Source: Vagococcus allomyrinae (lineage in GTDB: Bacteria > Bacillota > Bacilli > Lactobacillales > Vagococcaceae). From it: a stretch of 64,000 nt of DNA. Shown in pieces: positions 26,937 through 35,593 of the stretch (position 1 is the first letter of the stretch; every line of letters begins with the position of its first letter). The stretch spans positions 1 through 64,000 of the forward strand of contig NZ_JAEEGA010000022.1 of the NCBI RefSeq assembly GCF_017829975.1, read 5' to 3'. The notes under the pieces are model-generated. The model was given only the letters and a program-made list of their open reading frames with translations, was not told the DNA's origin and ran no database searches. A program made the translations under genes and the position numbers.

Positions 26937-26938
26937 CG

Positions 26939-27016
26939 TATTGAAGCGAAAAGCTACCTCGTGAAGGTGGATCCAAACTACGATATAGAGAAAGTTTGAT
27001 ACTTTCCCATAGAGGC
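26939..27016 (+). repeat. Dispersed repeat, copy C (right part only)
   Basis: TGAAGCG, CCTCGTGAAG, ATCCAAACTACGATATAGAG, AAAGTTTGATACTTTCCCATAGAGG match the right third of copies B and D. The left two thirds are absent. The right edge abuts the lysC terminator. Confidence 0.75.
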
Positions 27017-27047
27017 AAAGAGAGAGCTGTTAAACAGCTCTCTCTTT
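27017..27047. terminator. Terminator of lysC
   Basis: AAAGAGAGAGCTGTT (27017-27031) and AACAGCTCTCTCTTT (27033-27047) are perfect inverted arms between convergent genes. Confidence 0.75.
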
Positions 27048-27059
27048 GGTTTGTGGCGA

Positions 27060-28415
27060 TCAATTGAAAAAGGTTTTATACAGAGCTTTAATGGCAATGT
27101 CTTCATGACAACTTTTTATGCCGAATAAAATACTTACTTCTGATGAACCTTGGTTAATCATTTCTAAGTTTACGCCAGCGGCAGAGAGCGCATTTGTACT
27201 TTTAGCTGCGGTTCCCACATTACTTTTCATTCCTTCACCAACAATTGCGATCATGGATAAGTTGTGGTTGACGTAAATTTCATCCACATGCAATTCTTCT
27301 TTGAAACGATTAATCAAACGGTCTTCGACCTCAGATGTTAGTTGATGCTCTCGGAGGATGATTGAAATATCATCAATCCCTGAAGGCATGTGTTCGTAGT
27401 TAAGGGACTCATCTTCAAGAATTTCCAAGACTTTGCGTCCAAAGCCGATTTCTCTATTCATTAAATATTTACTCATATAAAAAATTGCGAAACCGGAATC
27501 ACCAGCGATTCCAATAACTCCTTCATCTCCAAGTTGCCGATCTAAGAGAATTCGTGTACCAGGAGCGCTTGGATTGTTGGTGTTTTTGATAACCACTTCA
27601 ATGCCAGCTCGAAACGCAGGGATTAAGGCTTCGTCATGGAACACGCCAAAACCAGCATAACTTAATTCGCGCATTTCTCTAAAAGTTAATTCTTTAATTT
27701 TGTGTGGGTGTTTAACTAAACCAGGATGAGCGGCATAAATCGCGTCGACATCCGTAAAGTTTTCGTAAAGATCAGCATGAGTGCCGGCAGCAATGATCGA
27801 ACCGGTAATATCAGACCCGCCACGTGAAAAGGTACAGATGTCACCATCCTTGGTATAACCAAAGAATCCAGGAATGACAAGAATTTCATCAGTATCGCGC
27901 AACTTGAGGATCTGACTGTAAGAATTCGCTAAGATCAGGGCATTGCCAGGCTCATCGCTCACGATCATGCCAGCTTCTTGGGGATTCATATAGCGAGCAT
28001 TGAGTCCATTCTTTTTGAAATAAGTTGCCACTAGCTTGGCATTATTATCTTCACCACTTGCTTTGAAGCGATCCATTACGCGAGCGGCATCCTGACTCGA
28101 TTCAGTTTCTTCAGCTAACCCAAGGATTCCTTGACGAATATCCCCAATGATGGTTTCACCTAGTTCTAATTCATAAGCAATTGCTTCATAACGCTGAATA
28201 ATGCGGTCTTGAATTTCTTGATAATCAAGATTGGCTAAAAAAGCATCGGCATAATCAATCAGTAAATCGGTGACTTTTTCATCATCAGCGCTTCTTTTAC
28301 CAGGAGCGGAAACCACAATAATCTTTCTTTGAGCATCTGATTTTACAATGTTTAAAACTTTATTTAATTGTGTTGAAGAAGCAAGAGAGCTTCCTCCAAA
28401 TTTTACAACTTTCAT
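27060..28415 (-). CDS. lysC: Aspartate kinase
   Basis: Catalyses the first step of the aspartate family (Lys, Thr, Met). The 451-residue protein starts MKVVKFGGSSLASS, carries the kinase core with FSRGGSDITGSIIAAG near 223 and FTDVDAIYAAHPG near 248, and ends with two ACT regulatory modules (from about 310 and 385). The start was placed at 28415 because GTAGGGTGA precedes it; the in-frame ATG at 28436 lacks such a site. It is transcribed alone, with an unusual structured leader upstream (28635-28696). Confidence 0.93.
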   Translation of the reverse strand: MKVVKFGGSSLASSTQLNKVLNIVKSDAQRKIIVVSAPGKRSADDEKVTDLLIDYADAFLANLDYQEIQDRIIQRYEAIAYELELGETIIGDIRQGILGLAEETESSQDAARVMDRFKASGEDNNAKLVATYFKKNGLNARYMNPQEAGMIVSDEPGNALILANSYSQILKLRDTDEILVIPGFFGYTKDGDICTFSRGGSDITGSIIAAGTHADLYENFTDVDAIYAAHPGLVKHPHKIKELTFREMRELSYAGFGVFHDEALIPAFRAGIEVVIKNTNNPSAPGTRILLDRQLGDEGVIGIAGDSGFAIFYMSKYLMNREIGFGRKVLEILEDESLNYEHMPSGIDDISIILREHQLTSEVEDRLINRFKEELHVDEIYVNHNLSMIAIVGEGMKSNVGTAAKSTNALSAAGVNLEMINQGSSEVSILFGIKSCHEDIAIKALYKTFFN

Positions 28416-28634
28416 AGTGTTCACCCTACCATTCATAAACTAGATTAATTAAATGTTTACTTATCAGAATACCGAAGTGAGACAGTAAAATCAACATAAA
28501 ATGAGGTGGAAATGAGAAAAATTCTTATTTTTTACTCATTATTGGTTAAAAAGGGGCATTTATTCTAAAAAAAACAGCTGGATGATGACGTCTTTTAGCT
28601 AATTAAGAAATCACTACAAAAAGCATGCCGTTGA

Positions 28635-28696
28635 TTAAAGGCTGACCTTCGTGCTAAAAATACCATAGCAACGATCCCTAAATCAGCCTCATTTAA
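28635..28696 (-). ncRNA. Unassigned two-tier stem-loop in the lysC leader
   Basis: Outer arms AGGCTGA (28639-28645) and TCAGCCT (28683-28689) extend outward through TTAA pairs. An inner stem pairs TCGTGCTA (28649-28656) with TAGCAACGA (28666-28674) with one bulged base. It lies about 220 bases upstream of lysC, in the region where a lysine or threonine responsive leader might be expected. The conserved L-box (lysine riboswitch) segments are not seen. Strand is assigned by analogy to the lysC transcript. Of the whole 28416-29156 gap nothing codes for protein. Confidence 0.4.
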
Positions 28697-28754
28697 GCCA
28701 ATCAGACAACAAAAAAAATAGCTGTGACTTTCTTCGAATTTCCTTCAGTAAGAA

Positions 28755-28763
28755 TGTTATAAT
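28755..28763 (+). promoter_or_regulatory. Extended -10 promoter candidate
   Basis: TGT-TATAAT; no good -35. It faces right, and about 60 bases later a terminator ends the possible transcript. Confidence 0.4.
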
Positions 28764-28821
28764 AAATTTAACTGATTTTAAACTAGCATTTCTCTTGATT
28801 TAGTTGTATAATTTTTTAGGG

Positions 28822-28849
28822 AAAAGCCTTTTTTGAGGAGGGCTTTTTA
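28822..28849 (+). terminator. Terminator-like hairpin without an upstream ORF
   Basis: AAAAGCCTT pairs with AGGGCTTTT (one G-U), followed by T. No reading frame precedes it on this strand. Confidence 0.6.
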
Positions 28850-29086
28850 TTTATATTGTGGGAGTATGAAGTCGGGGAGCCATCTGAATGTCGCGTTTTT
28901 ACGAGGAAATTAAGAGGAGAGGCTCATTTAAAAAAAGCCAATTTATTAATCTTTGTAGGCTTTTGTCATTTAACTAGTGAACGAAATCATTTCCTATGTT
29001 ATAATTTAGGGTAGATGCAAAAAATGTTAATAAACTTAAAATTAAACTTAAAATGACTTACTTGTAGTTTTTAAGAGTAACAAAAA

Positions 29087-29095
29087 TGGTATACT
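29087..29095 (+). promoter_or_regulatory. Extended -10 promoter of ezrA
   Basis: TGG-TATACT about 62 bases before the ezrA start. A second TGT-TATAAT lies at 28997-29005. Confidence 0.55.
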
Positions 29096-29156
29096 TGCCT
29101 TTGGCATTAAAACTATAAGTAATCTTGATAATTGATAGAAAAACGGAGGAAATTTC

Positions 29157-30887
29157 ATGAAATCAAATATATGGATTTGGGTATTATGTGCGGTCATTGC
29201 CGTTGCAGCGTTACTATACCTGGTCGCTTTTTTAATGAAAAGAAAAAATGAAGAACGTTTGGATGAGTTAGAAAAGCGGAAGATCGATTTGTTTGATTTG
29301 CCTGTTATAGAAGAAGTCGAAGAAGTTAAAAAGATGCACTTGGTAGGTCAAAGTCAAAACACCTTCAGAGAATGGAATCAACGTTGGACAGATATTTCCA
29401 CGGCCTCTTTTGCTGAATTAGAAAGTCGGATTTTTGAAGTTGAAAACCTTAATGAAACCTTTAGATTTATGAAAGTTAAAGGTGCCATCGAAGAAGCCTA
29501 TGATACGATGGATGAGATGGAAGAACAAGTCGAAGCCATTCGCCTGGGGTTGAAGGAGTTGCGCGAAAGTGAAGAACGTAATTCACTGGCTGTTCAGCAA
29601 GCCTTAGACAAATATGAAGAAATCAGTGCTTTATCCAAAGAAGAAACGAAAAAATATGGACCGGCGATTGGTGAAATTCAAAAGCAAGTCCAGGCGATTG
29701 AAAATGAATTTACTCAGTTTGTTGCCTTAAACACCGCAGGCGATCCGATGGAAGCTGGTTCAGTTTTAGAACAAGCGGAAGCTCACACCTATGAATTAGA
29801 GGCAGTGATGGAATTAATTCCGCCACTATATGAAGAACTTGACAAAGTCTTTCCTAACCAAATGAAAGAAATTATTAATGGTCACAAGAAACTAGTCAAA
29901 CAAAATTTTAAATTTCCAGATGATGAAATCAAGAAAAATATTGTGAAAGTCAATTCACGCATTAAGAAAACCATGGCCTATTTAGAAAAATGTGAAGTGC
30001 AAGTGGTAGCTGAAAACAATGTAGAAATATCAGAACGTATTGATCAACTTTACGAAGTGATGGAAACGGAAATCAAAGCTCAAACCTATGTTAAGGCTAA
30101 CATGAAAACTGTTCGTGAGTTCATCGGACACGCTTTACGAAATAACCGCCAGCTATTAATTGAATTAGATCATATCTCTCAAAGTTATGCCCTAAATCAT
30201 AACGAATTAGGCCGTTCTCGTGGTTTCCAAACACAGTTGGAAGAATTGACAAAACAGTTTACGGCTATTGAAGAACAGTTAAAAAATCACGAGGCTGTAT
30301 ACAGCGAAGTGGAAAGTCGTCTGAAAGATGCTTACTCTTTATTAGATGAAATTGAAAATCAACAAATCGAAATTAACACCTCCTTACAGTCACTTCGTAA
30401 GGGTGAAAAATTGGCTCAAAAGAAAATTGATGAATTTGAATTTAGTTTACGAAACATGAAACGTTATGTTGATAAGCAGCGATTGCCTGGAGTGCCCAAA
30501 GAGTATTTGGAATTTTTCTATGTGGCAACGGATCGCATCGAAGAGTTAAGCAAGGAATTGAATAAGATTCGCATTGATATGGAACAAATCAATCGTTTGG
30601 TTGAGTACTGTGAAAAGGACATTGAGGTCCTTGAAGAAAAAACCAATGAATTAGTTGACAGTGCGGCTTTGACGGAGCAAATGTTGCAGTATTCCAATCG
30701 CTATCGTCACAGTCATGGCGGCATTAGTCAAGCGATTGATAAGAGTTTAGAGTTGTTTAATGTTGAGTATCGTTATCAAGATGCTTTGGATGAAATCGGT
30801 GCTGCCTTGGAAAGAACTGAACCAGGAGCCTTTAAACGAATAGAGTCCTTTTATTTTAACAACAAAGAAAGTATCACTCAGTTTTAA
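29157..30887 (+). CDS. ezrA: Septation ring formation regulator EzrA
   Basis: A membrane-anchored regulator of FtsZ ring position in Firmicutes. The 576-residue protein has one N-terminal membrane span (IWIWVLCAVIAVAALLYLVA, about residues 4-25) followed by a cytoplasmic part that is almost entirely coiled coil, dense in Glu, Lys and Gln, forming spectrin-like repeats. The length matches the family (about 560-575). ATG 29157 follows GGAGGAAA. It is monocistronic, with extended -10 promoters upstream and a strong terminator. Confidence 0.95.
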   Translation: MKSNIWIWVLCAVIAVAALLYLVAFLMKRKNEERLDELEKRKIDLFDLPVIEEVEEVKKMHLVGQSQNTFREWNQRWTDISTASFAELESRIFEVENLNETFRFMKVKGAIEEAYDTMDEMEEQVEAIRLGLKELRESEERNSLAVQQALDKYEEISALSKEETKKYGPAIGEIQKQVQAIENEFTQFVALNTAGDPMEAGSVLEQAEAHTYELEAVMELIPPLYEELDKVFPNQMKEIINGHKKLVKQNFKFPDDEIKKNIVKVNSRIKKTMAYLEKCEVQVVAENNVEISERIDQLYEVMETEIKAQTYVKANMKTVREFIGHALRNNRQLLIELDHISQSYALNHNELGRSRGFQTQLEELTKQFTAIEEQLKNHEAVYSEVESRLKDAYSLLDEIENQQIEINTSLQSLRKGEKLAQKKIDEFEFSLRNMKRYVDKQRLPGVPKEYLEFFYVATDRIEELSKELNKIRIDMEQINRLVEYCEKDIEVLEEKTNELVDSAALTEQMLQYSNRYRHSHGGISQAIDKSLELFNVEYRYQDALDEIGAALERTEPGAFKRIESFYFNNKESITQF

Positions 30888-30893
30888 TTAACC

Positions 30894-30936
30894 AAACTGT
30901 TTCTCTTGGAGGTCTTCAAAGAGAAACAGTTTTTTT
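30894..30936 (+). terminator. Terminator of ezrA
   Basis: AAACTGTTTCTCTT (30894-30907) pairs perfectly with AAGAGAAACAGTTT (30919-30932), then T. Confidence 0.85.
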
Positions 30937-30994
30937 GTCTGCTTTACGAGTAATTTTATGGCAAGTGAGACTTTTGCTATATAAGCAACAGCGA

Positions 30995-31023
30995 TTGTAT
31001 TTTTTGCCAATAAAGTCTATAAT
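30995..31023 (+). promoter_or_regulatory. Promoter of the desulfurase-thiI unit
   Basis: TTGTAT (30995-31000) and TATAAT (31018-31023), 17 bp apart. The leader then contains GTCAG/CTGAC arms (31043-31060) and the perfect palindrome CCCAATTAATTGGG (31060-31073). Confidence 0.7.
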
Positions 31024-31110
31024 GAATAAGGATTTTACGTGAGTCAGATGCGATACTGACCCAATTAATTGGGCCAAACATAGAACTCATTTTAAAGAAA
31101 GGAGCAGCAC

Positions 31111-32259
31111 ATGATCTATTTTGATAATAGCGCAACGACGAAAATTCATCCCAGCGTTTTAGATACCTATGTAAAGACGAGTCAGCGAATTTTAGGTAAC
31201 CCTTCGAGTCTGCATCAGTTAGGCAGTCAGGCGACACGCTTATTGGATCAATCTCGCAAGCAATTAGCGGCATTATTGGAGGTTTTTCCAGAGGAAATCT
31301 ATTTTACAAGTGGTGGAACTGAAGGCGATAATTGGGTTGTAAAAGGAACCGCAATCGAGAAACATGGTTTTGGTAATCATCTTATTATTTCAGATATTGA
31401 ACATTCAGCTGTCTCAAAGGCTGCGCAACAATTAGCCCAGTTTGGTTTTGAGATTTCTAAAGCTCCAGTTGATAAACGAGGGATTTTAGATGTAGCTGCC
31501 CTAGCGAAGCTTATTCGTCCTGAAACAATTTTAGTGTCAGTCATGGCAGTTAATAATGAAGTCGGCAGTGTCCAGCCGATTGAGGCTATTAGCAAAATTT
31601 TGGAGGCTTATCCGACGATTCACTTCCATGTGGATGCTGTCCAGGCTTTAGGAAAAGTTTCCAAAGATCGTTGGCTAACACCACGAGTTGATTTTGCGAC
31701 CTTCTCAGCTCATAAATTTCATGGGCCTAAAGGGACAGGCTTTATTTTTAGCCGCAAAGGAAGGATTATTGCGCCTTTGTTAAACGGTGGTGGTCAAGAA
31801 CACAATCATCGCAGTGGAACGGAGAATGTGGCGGGGATTGTTGCAATGTCTCGAGCAGCCCGTTTGCACTTAGAGGATCAGGAGTTAAAAAATAATCGAG
31901 AAGCCAATATCAAAGACTACTTGCTTGATTCATTAAAAAAATACGATAAAGTCAGTATTTTTTCAGAAAATACTGAGAACTTTGCCCCTCATATTCTCTG
32001 CTTTGGGATTAAAGGTGTCAAAGGAGAAGTGTTAGTTCATGCCTTTGAGCAAAAGGACATTATCATCTCAACAACCAGTGCTTGTTCAAGTCGCAGTAAA
32101 GTGGCGGGAAGCACACTTCATGCAATGGGAGTTCACGACAGTCTGGCCACAACTGCCATTCGTCTAAGTCTGGAAGCCAACTCTACAATGGTGGAAGCTG
32201 AACAATTTATGATTGTGTTCAACCAGCTGTATAAACAATTTTCAAAAATTAATGATTAA
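31111..32259 (+). CDS. Cysteine desulfurase, NifS/IscS-like partner of ThiI
   Basis: Removes sulfur from cysteine as an enzyme-bound persulfide. The 382-residue class V aminotransferase has MIYFDNSATT at the start, TSGGTEGDNWV near 69, VDAVQALGK near 175, the PLP lysine in FSAHKFHGPKGTGF near 202, and the catalytic Cys in TTSACSSRSK near 325. It lies 36 bases upstream of thiI, the arrangement of the dedicated NifZ-ThiI pair that makes 4-thiouridine in tRNA of Firmicutes. The start follows AAAGGAGCAG. Confidence 0.92.
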   Translation: MIYFDNSATTKIHPSVLDTYVKTSQRILGNPSSLHQLGSQATRLLDQSRKQLAALLEVFPEEIYFTSGGTEGDNWVVKGTAIEKHGFGNHLIISDIEHSAVSKAAQQLAQFGFEISKAPVDKRGILDVAALAKLIRPETILVSVMAVNNEVGSVQPIEAISKILEAYPTIHFHVDAVQALGKVSKDRWLTPRVDFATFSAHKFHGPKGTGFIFSRKGRIIAPLLNGGGQEHNHRSGTENVAGIVAMSRAARLHLEDQELKNNREANIKDYLLDSLKKYDKVSIFSENTENFAPHILCFGIKGVKGEVLVHAFEQKDIIISTTSACSSRSKVAGSTLHAMGVHDSLATTAIRLSLEANSTMVEAEQFMIVFNQLYKQFSKIND

Positions 32260-32295
32260 TCAACTATCAAGTGTGACAAATAGAAAGGAAATATC

Positions 32296-33513
32296 ATGGA
32301 ATATACAGAAATTATGGTCCGCTATGGAGAACTTTCAACAAAAGGTAAAAATAAGCGGGTTTTTATCAGCATCCTAGCAAGTAATGTAAAAAGTGCTTTA
32401 AATCAGTATCCCAAAGTCAAAGTTCATGCGAATCGCGATCGGATGCACTTGTTGTTGAATGGTGAAGATAGTACGGGTGTGATGAAGGCTTTAAAACCTA
32501 TTTTTGGGATTCAAAATGTGTCCCCCTCTATTAAAATCCCAAAGACGACAGACGCTATTTATCAAACTGCGGTGGCAATGATGACAGAAGTTTACCAGGA
32601 AGGACAAAGCTTTAAAGTTAATACAAAGCGTTCAGATAAGATGTTTGAATTGGATACTAATGAACTAAATCGGGAAGTGGGGCATCAGGTCATTCAAGCG
32701 ATTCCTAGTATTGGGGTGGATATGAAAAATCCGGATATAACCTTGCGAGTCGAAATTCGACCAGACGGAGCCTTTCTTTCTTGTGAAACAATCAAAGGTG
32801 CTGGCGGATTGCCTGTTGGATCAAGTGGTCGTGGCATGTTGATGCTTTCAGGAGGCATCGATTCTCCAGTTGCCGGCTACTTAGGAATGAAACGTGGCGT
32901 AAAAATAGAAGCTGTTCATTTTCATAGCCCACCTTATACCAGTGTTCATGCCTTAAATAAAGCAAAAGACTTAACCGTCAAATTGGTTCCTTATGTTGGC
33001 AGTATCCAATTTATTGAAGTGCCGTTTACTGAGATTCAGGAAGAGATAAAAAAACAGGTTGATGAGGGCTATTTAATGACAGTCACGCGTCGTTTTATGA
33101 TGCGAATTACTGATCGAATTCGTGAAAAGCGCAAAGGGTTGGCCATTATCAATGGTGAATCACTTGGTCAAGTCGCTTCTCAGACCTTACACAGCATGAT
33201 AGCCATCAATGAGGTGACAACAACGCCGATTATTAGACCAGTCGTGGCAATGGATAAGAGTGAGATTATTGAAATTGCTGAGAAGATTGACACCTTTGAC
33301 TTAGCGATTCAACCTTTTGAGGATTGCTGCACCATCTTTGCCCCGCCGAAACCTAAAACAAAGCCCCGTTTAGATCGAACGCTGGATTTTGAAAATAAAA
33401 TGGATGTTGAAGGGTTAATTGAGCGGGCGGTTGCTGGCATAAAGATCAGCGAAATACAATCTGGTCAACAATACTTAGCCGGTGATGCTGAGGAATTTGA
33501 TGACCTACTTTAA
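32296..33513 (+). CDS. thiI: tRNA uracil 4-sulfurtransferase ThiI
   Basis: Adenylates and thiolates U8 of tRNA. The 405-residue protein has an N-terminal ferredoxin-like region and THUMP domain (about 1-165) and a PP-loop ATPase domain with [15 protein letters not shown] near 180. The C-terminal segment has [19 protein letters not shown]. The rhodanese domain found in some ThiI is absent, as usual in Firmicutes. The start follows AAAGGAA. It forms an operon with the desulfurase; a role in thiazole synthesis is unlikely because only salvage genes are seen in the thi operon here. Confidence 0.94.
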   Translation: MEYTEIMVRYGELSTKGKNKRVFISILASNVKSALNQYPKVKVHANRDRMHLLLNGEDSTGVMKALKPIFGIQNVSPSIKIPKTTDAIYQTAVAMMTEVYQEGQSFKVNTKRSDKMFELDTNELNREVGHQVIQAIPSIGVDMKNPDITLRVEIRPDGAFLSCETIKGAGGLPVGSSGRGMLMLSGGIDSPVAGYLGMKRGVKIEAVHFHSPPYTSVHALNKAKDLTVKLVPYVGSIQFIEVPFTEIQEEIKKQVDEGYLMTVTRRFMMRITDRIREKRKGLAIINGESLGQVASQTLHSMIAINEVTTTPIIRPVVAMDKSEIIEIAEKIDTFDLAIQPFEDCCTIFAPPKPKTKPRLDRTLDFENKMDVEGLIERAVAGIKISEIQSGQQYLAGDAEEFDDLL

Positions 33514-33518
33514 TAGGC

Positions 33519-33554
33519 AAGTGAACAGCGCTTTTAGGCTGTTCACTTTTTTTG
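33519..33554 (+). terminator. Terminator of thiI
   Basis: AAGTGAACAGC (33519-33529) pairs with GCTGTTCACTT (33538-33548), then T-run. The rest of the gap to rex (33555-33857) holds no gene. It has a 13-bp direct repeat TTTAGTCGTTATT at 33614 and 33769 and a small TTGAAAC/GTTTCAA hairpin (33665-33685). Confidence 0.85.
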
Positions 33555-33793
33555 ACAAACAGATGAGGAAAAGACACCCTGTTATAAGACGCAAAAGTCG
33601 CTAAAACTAATCTTTTAGTCGTTATTCTTTTTGAGTGGTTGTGGTAGATGCAGGTCGATAAAGGTTGAAACAAAAGGTGTTTCAAACGAATAGGCAATCA
33701 TAGCACAATGCTTATATGTTATTTTTATGGCCGTTCAGCCCCAGCAGCATGTTTACTTATTCAACTTATTTAGTCGTTATTTTCACAAAGTTA

Positions 33794-33844
33794 TTGTAAT
33801 GAGCCACGGTCAATGGTACACTTAGAGTGTGAATGTTTTAACAA
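33794..33844 (+). promoter_or_regulatory. rex promoter and probable Rex operator
   Basis: TTGTAA (33794-33799) and TACACT (33817-33822, extended by TGG) are 17 bp apart. Directly downstream, GTGTGAA-TGTT-TTAACAA (33827-33844) matches the Rex consensus TTGTGAA-N4-TTCACAA at 12 of 14 positions, at the expected transcription start, which points to autorepression. Confidence 0.65.
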
Positions 33845-33857
33845 GAGGTGAGAAAAA

Positions 33858-34526
33858 ATGAAAAAAGAAGAAGAATGTAAGATACCAAATGCTACAGCTA
33901 AACGGATACCCTTGTACTATCGCTACCTAAAAATATTGGAAGAATCTAATGTGGAGCGGATTAAGTCAAAAGAATTTAGTCAATTAATTCAAGTACCATC
34001 GGCGACAATTCGGCGTGATTTTTCCCATTTTGGTGAGCTTGGTAGAAGCGGCTATGGCTATGATGTTAGCTACTTAATTCAAGTGTTTAGCCATATCTTA
34101 AACACGCAGGTAGAAAAGCGTATTGCTTTAATTGGTGTCGGAAACCTAGGAAGAGCATTAATTAAAAATAACTTCCGCAGAAACGAATATTTAAACATTG
34201 TCAGTGCCTTTGATAGTGATCCAAGTTTGGTAGGAACAAAAATTAATAACATCACAATCCGCCATATGGATGACTTAGCAGAGGTTGTCAAAAAAGAGGG
34301 TGTCATGACAGCTATTTCAACTGTTCCAAGTAAACATTCTCAAGGAGCAGTCGATTCGATTGTCACCTCAGGTATCACTGCTATTCTTAACTTTGCTCCT
34401 GGCCGTGTGAAAGTACCGGACAATGTCAAGATTCAGTATATTGATTTGACAACTGAACTCCAGACGTTGATCTATTTTGATGAAAACTTTACGTCGAATC
34501 ATCAGTTCAATTTTGCCAATCAATAA
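33858..34526 (+). CDS. rex: Redox-sensing transcriptional repressor Rex
   Basis: Senses the NADH/NAD ratio and represses fermentation and respiration genes. The 222-residue protein has an N-terminal winged helix (SKEFSQLIQVPSATIRRDFSHFGELGRSGYGYDV, about 34-68) and a Rossmann NADH-binding domain with IGVGNLGRALI near 93. The length is typical. The start follows AAGAGGTGAG. A near-consensus Rex site overlaps its own transcription start. The tpx gene follows after 74 bases with its own promoter, overlapping the 3' end of the region. Confidence 0.95.
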   Translation: MKKEEECKIPNATAKRIPLYYRYLKILEESNVERIKSKEFSQLIQVPSATIRRDFSHFGELGRSGYGYDVSYLIQVFSHILNTQVEKRIALIGVGNLGRALIKNNFRRNEYLNIVSAFDSDPSLVGTKINNITIRHMDDLAEVVKKEGVMTAISTVPSKHSQGAVDSIVTSGITAILNFAPGRVKVPDNVKIQYIDLTTELQTLIYFDENFTSNHQFNFANQ

Positions 34527-34535
34527 GCATGACTT

Positions 34536-34564
34536 TTGTTTTTAGTGAAAATATCTCGTATACT
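34536..34564 (+). promoter_or_regulatory. Promoter of tpx
   Basis: TTGTTT (34536-34541) and TATACT (34559-34564), 17 bp apart. Confidence 0.7.
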
Positions 34565-34600
34565 AAAAGTATCAAAAATATGAGAGGGGTTATCAGTATC

Positions 34601-35092
34601 ATGAAAGTAACATTGAAGGGCAAACCATTAGAATTAGCAGGTGACCAACCTAAAGTAGGAGCAAAGGCGCCTGATTTTTCTTTAGTGAATTTAAACAAGC
34701 AAATCATTCAACTGTCAGATCTTTCAGATAAACCCGTTATTATCAGCGTGGTGCCAAACATCAACACCAGTGTCTGCCAATTGCAAACCAAACGGTTTAA
34801 TCAAGAAGCGGCTCAAATTGACGGTGTCCACTTTTTAACGATTTCTAACAATACCAAAGAAGAACAAGAATCTTGGTGTGCTGCTGAAGGGGTCGATATG
34901 GAAATGTTGCATGACACAGAGTTGAAATTTGGCAAGCTTTACGGTTTGTATATGCCAGAAGTTGAGTTGTTAGCTCGTGCTATTTTTGTTATCGATAAAA
35001 AGATGAACATCGTATACGAAGAGATTGTTCCTGAAATTGCAACTGAACCAAACTATGAGGAAGCTCTAGCAGCTGTTAAGGCGTTAAATTAA
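34601..35092 (+). CDS. tpx: Thiol peroxidase Tpx
   Basis: An atypical 2-Cys peroxiredoxin that reduces peroxides with thioredoxin. The 163-residue protein has APDFSLVNLNKQIIQLSDL, the peroxidatic Cys in NTSVCQLQTKRFNQE near residue 60 and the resolving Cys in SWCAAEGVDMEML near 94, the Tpx spacing. The start was set at ATG 34601 after GAGAGGGG; a 24-residue in-frame extension overlaps the promoter and is not plausible. Located beside rex, separate from the ahpCF peroxide system. Confidence 0.94.
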   Translation: MKVTLKGKPLELAGDQPKVGAKAPDFSLVNLNKQIIQLSDLSDKPVIISVVPNINTSVCQLQTKRFNQEAAQIDGVHFLTISNNTKEEQESWCAAEGVDMEMLHDTELKFGKLYGLYMPEVELLARAIFVIDKKMNIVYEEIVPEIATEPNYEEALAAVKALN

Positions 35093-35100
35093 AACCATGG

Positions 35101-35139
35101 ATCTTTCACTTCCTTAAAAGGCGAGTGGAAGATTTTTTT
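35101..35139 (+). terminator. Terminator of tpx
   Basis: ATCTTTCACT pairs with AGTGGAAGAT, then T7. A second hairpin CCCCTTT...AAAGGGG with T follows at about 35160-35200. Confidence 0.8.
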
Positions 35140-35212
35140 CCGTTTTGTTATGTATGAGACCCCTTTAATTTTGAAGATTTTTGATTAAAAAAGGGGCTTT
35201 TGAGAAGAATGT

Positions 35213-35241
35213 TTGACGTTCAGTTGGTTTCCATGTAAAAT
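35213..35241 (+). promoter_or_regulatory. Promoter of the valS T-box transcript
   Basis: TTGACG (35213-35218) and TAAAAT (35236-35241) with 17-bp spacing. Confidence 0.75.
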
Positions 35242-35244
35242 ATG

Positions 35245-35488
35245 GTCAGGACGTCGAACAAGAGAAGTAGCATTTGAAACAGTATTAGAAAGAAAACCCT
35301 TAGGCTGAAAGGTTTTTACTCGGAAGAATGTGAAGGTAGCTTGTGAGTTGATCAGCTGAACTTAACGTAAGTTGATCCGAGTCGTGATCGTTATCTCACG
35401 CTAGAGATGTAGCTGTCAGGCTATAAATTAGGTGGTACCGCGTATCAATTACGCCCTAAAACACGAAGGTGTTTTGGGGCTTTTTTTG
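35245..35488 (+). promoter_or_regulatory. T-box leader of valS
   Basis: The T-box TAGGTGGTACCGCG lies at 35429-35442. The terminator GCCCTAAAACAC (35453-35464) pairs with GTGTTTTGGGGC (35469-35480) and is followed by T7. A GTA at 35336-35338 in the specifier-loop region is the likely valine specifier. Uncharged tRNA-Val should favour read-through into valS-folC. Confidence 0.9.
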
Positions 35489-35593
35489 GTTTTTTGAGTG
35501 TTACCTGCCAGGTAACGCCCTTAGCCTAATTGATTTCCAGTGGGATATGTGATGGATGACTAAGACATAAGATAAGACGAAAGAGGGATGAAA

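Noticed and set aside
28437-28800. Lysine riboswitch (L-box) upstream of lysC
   Set aside because: The conserved core segments of the L-box could not be found on either strand; only a two-tier stem is visible.
33614-33781. Direct repeats TTTAGTCGTTATT as CRISPR or attachment sites
   Set aside because: Only two 13-bp copies, 142 bases apart, without spacers, integrase or tRNA context.
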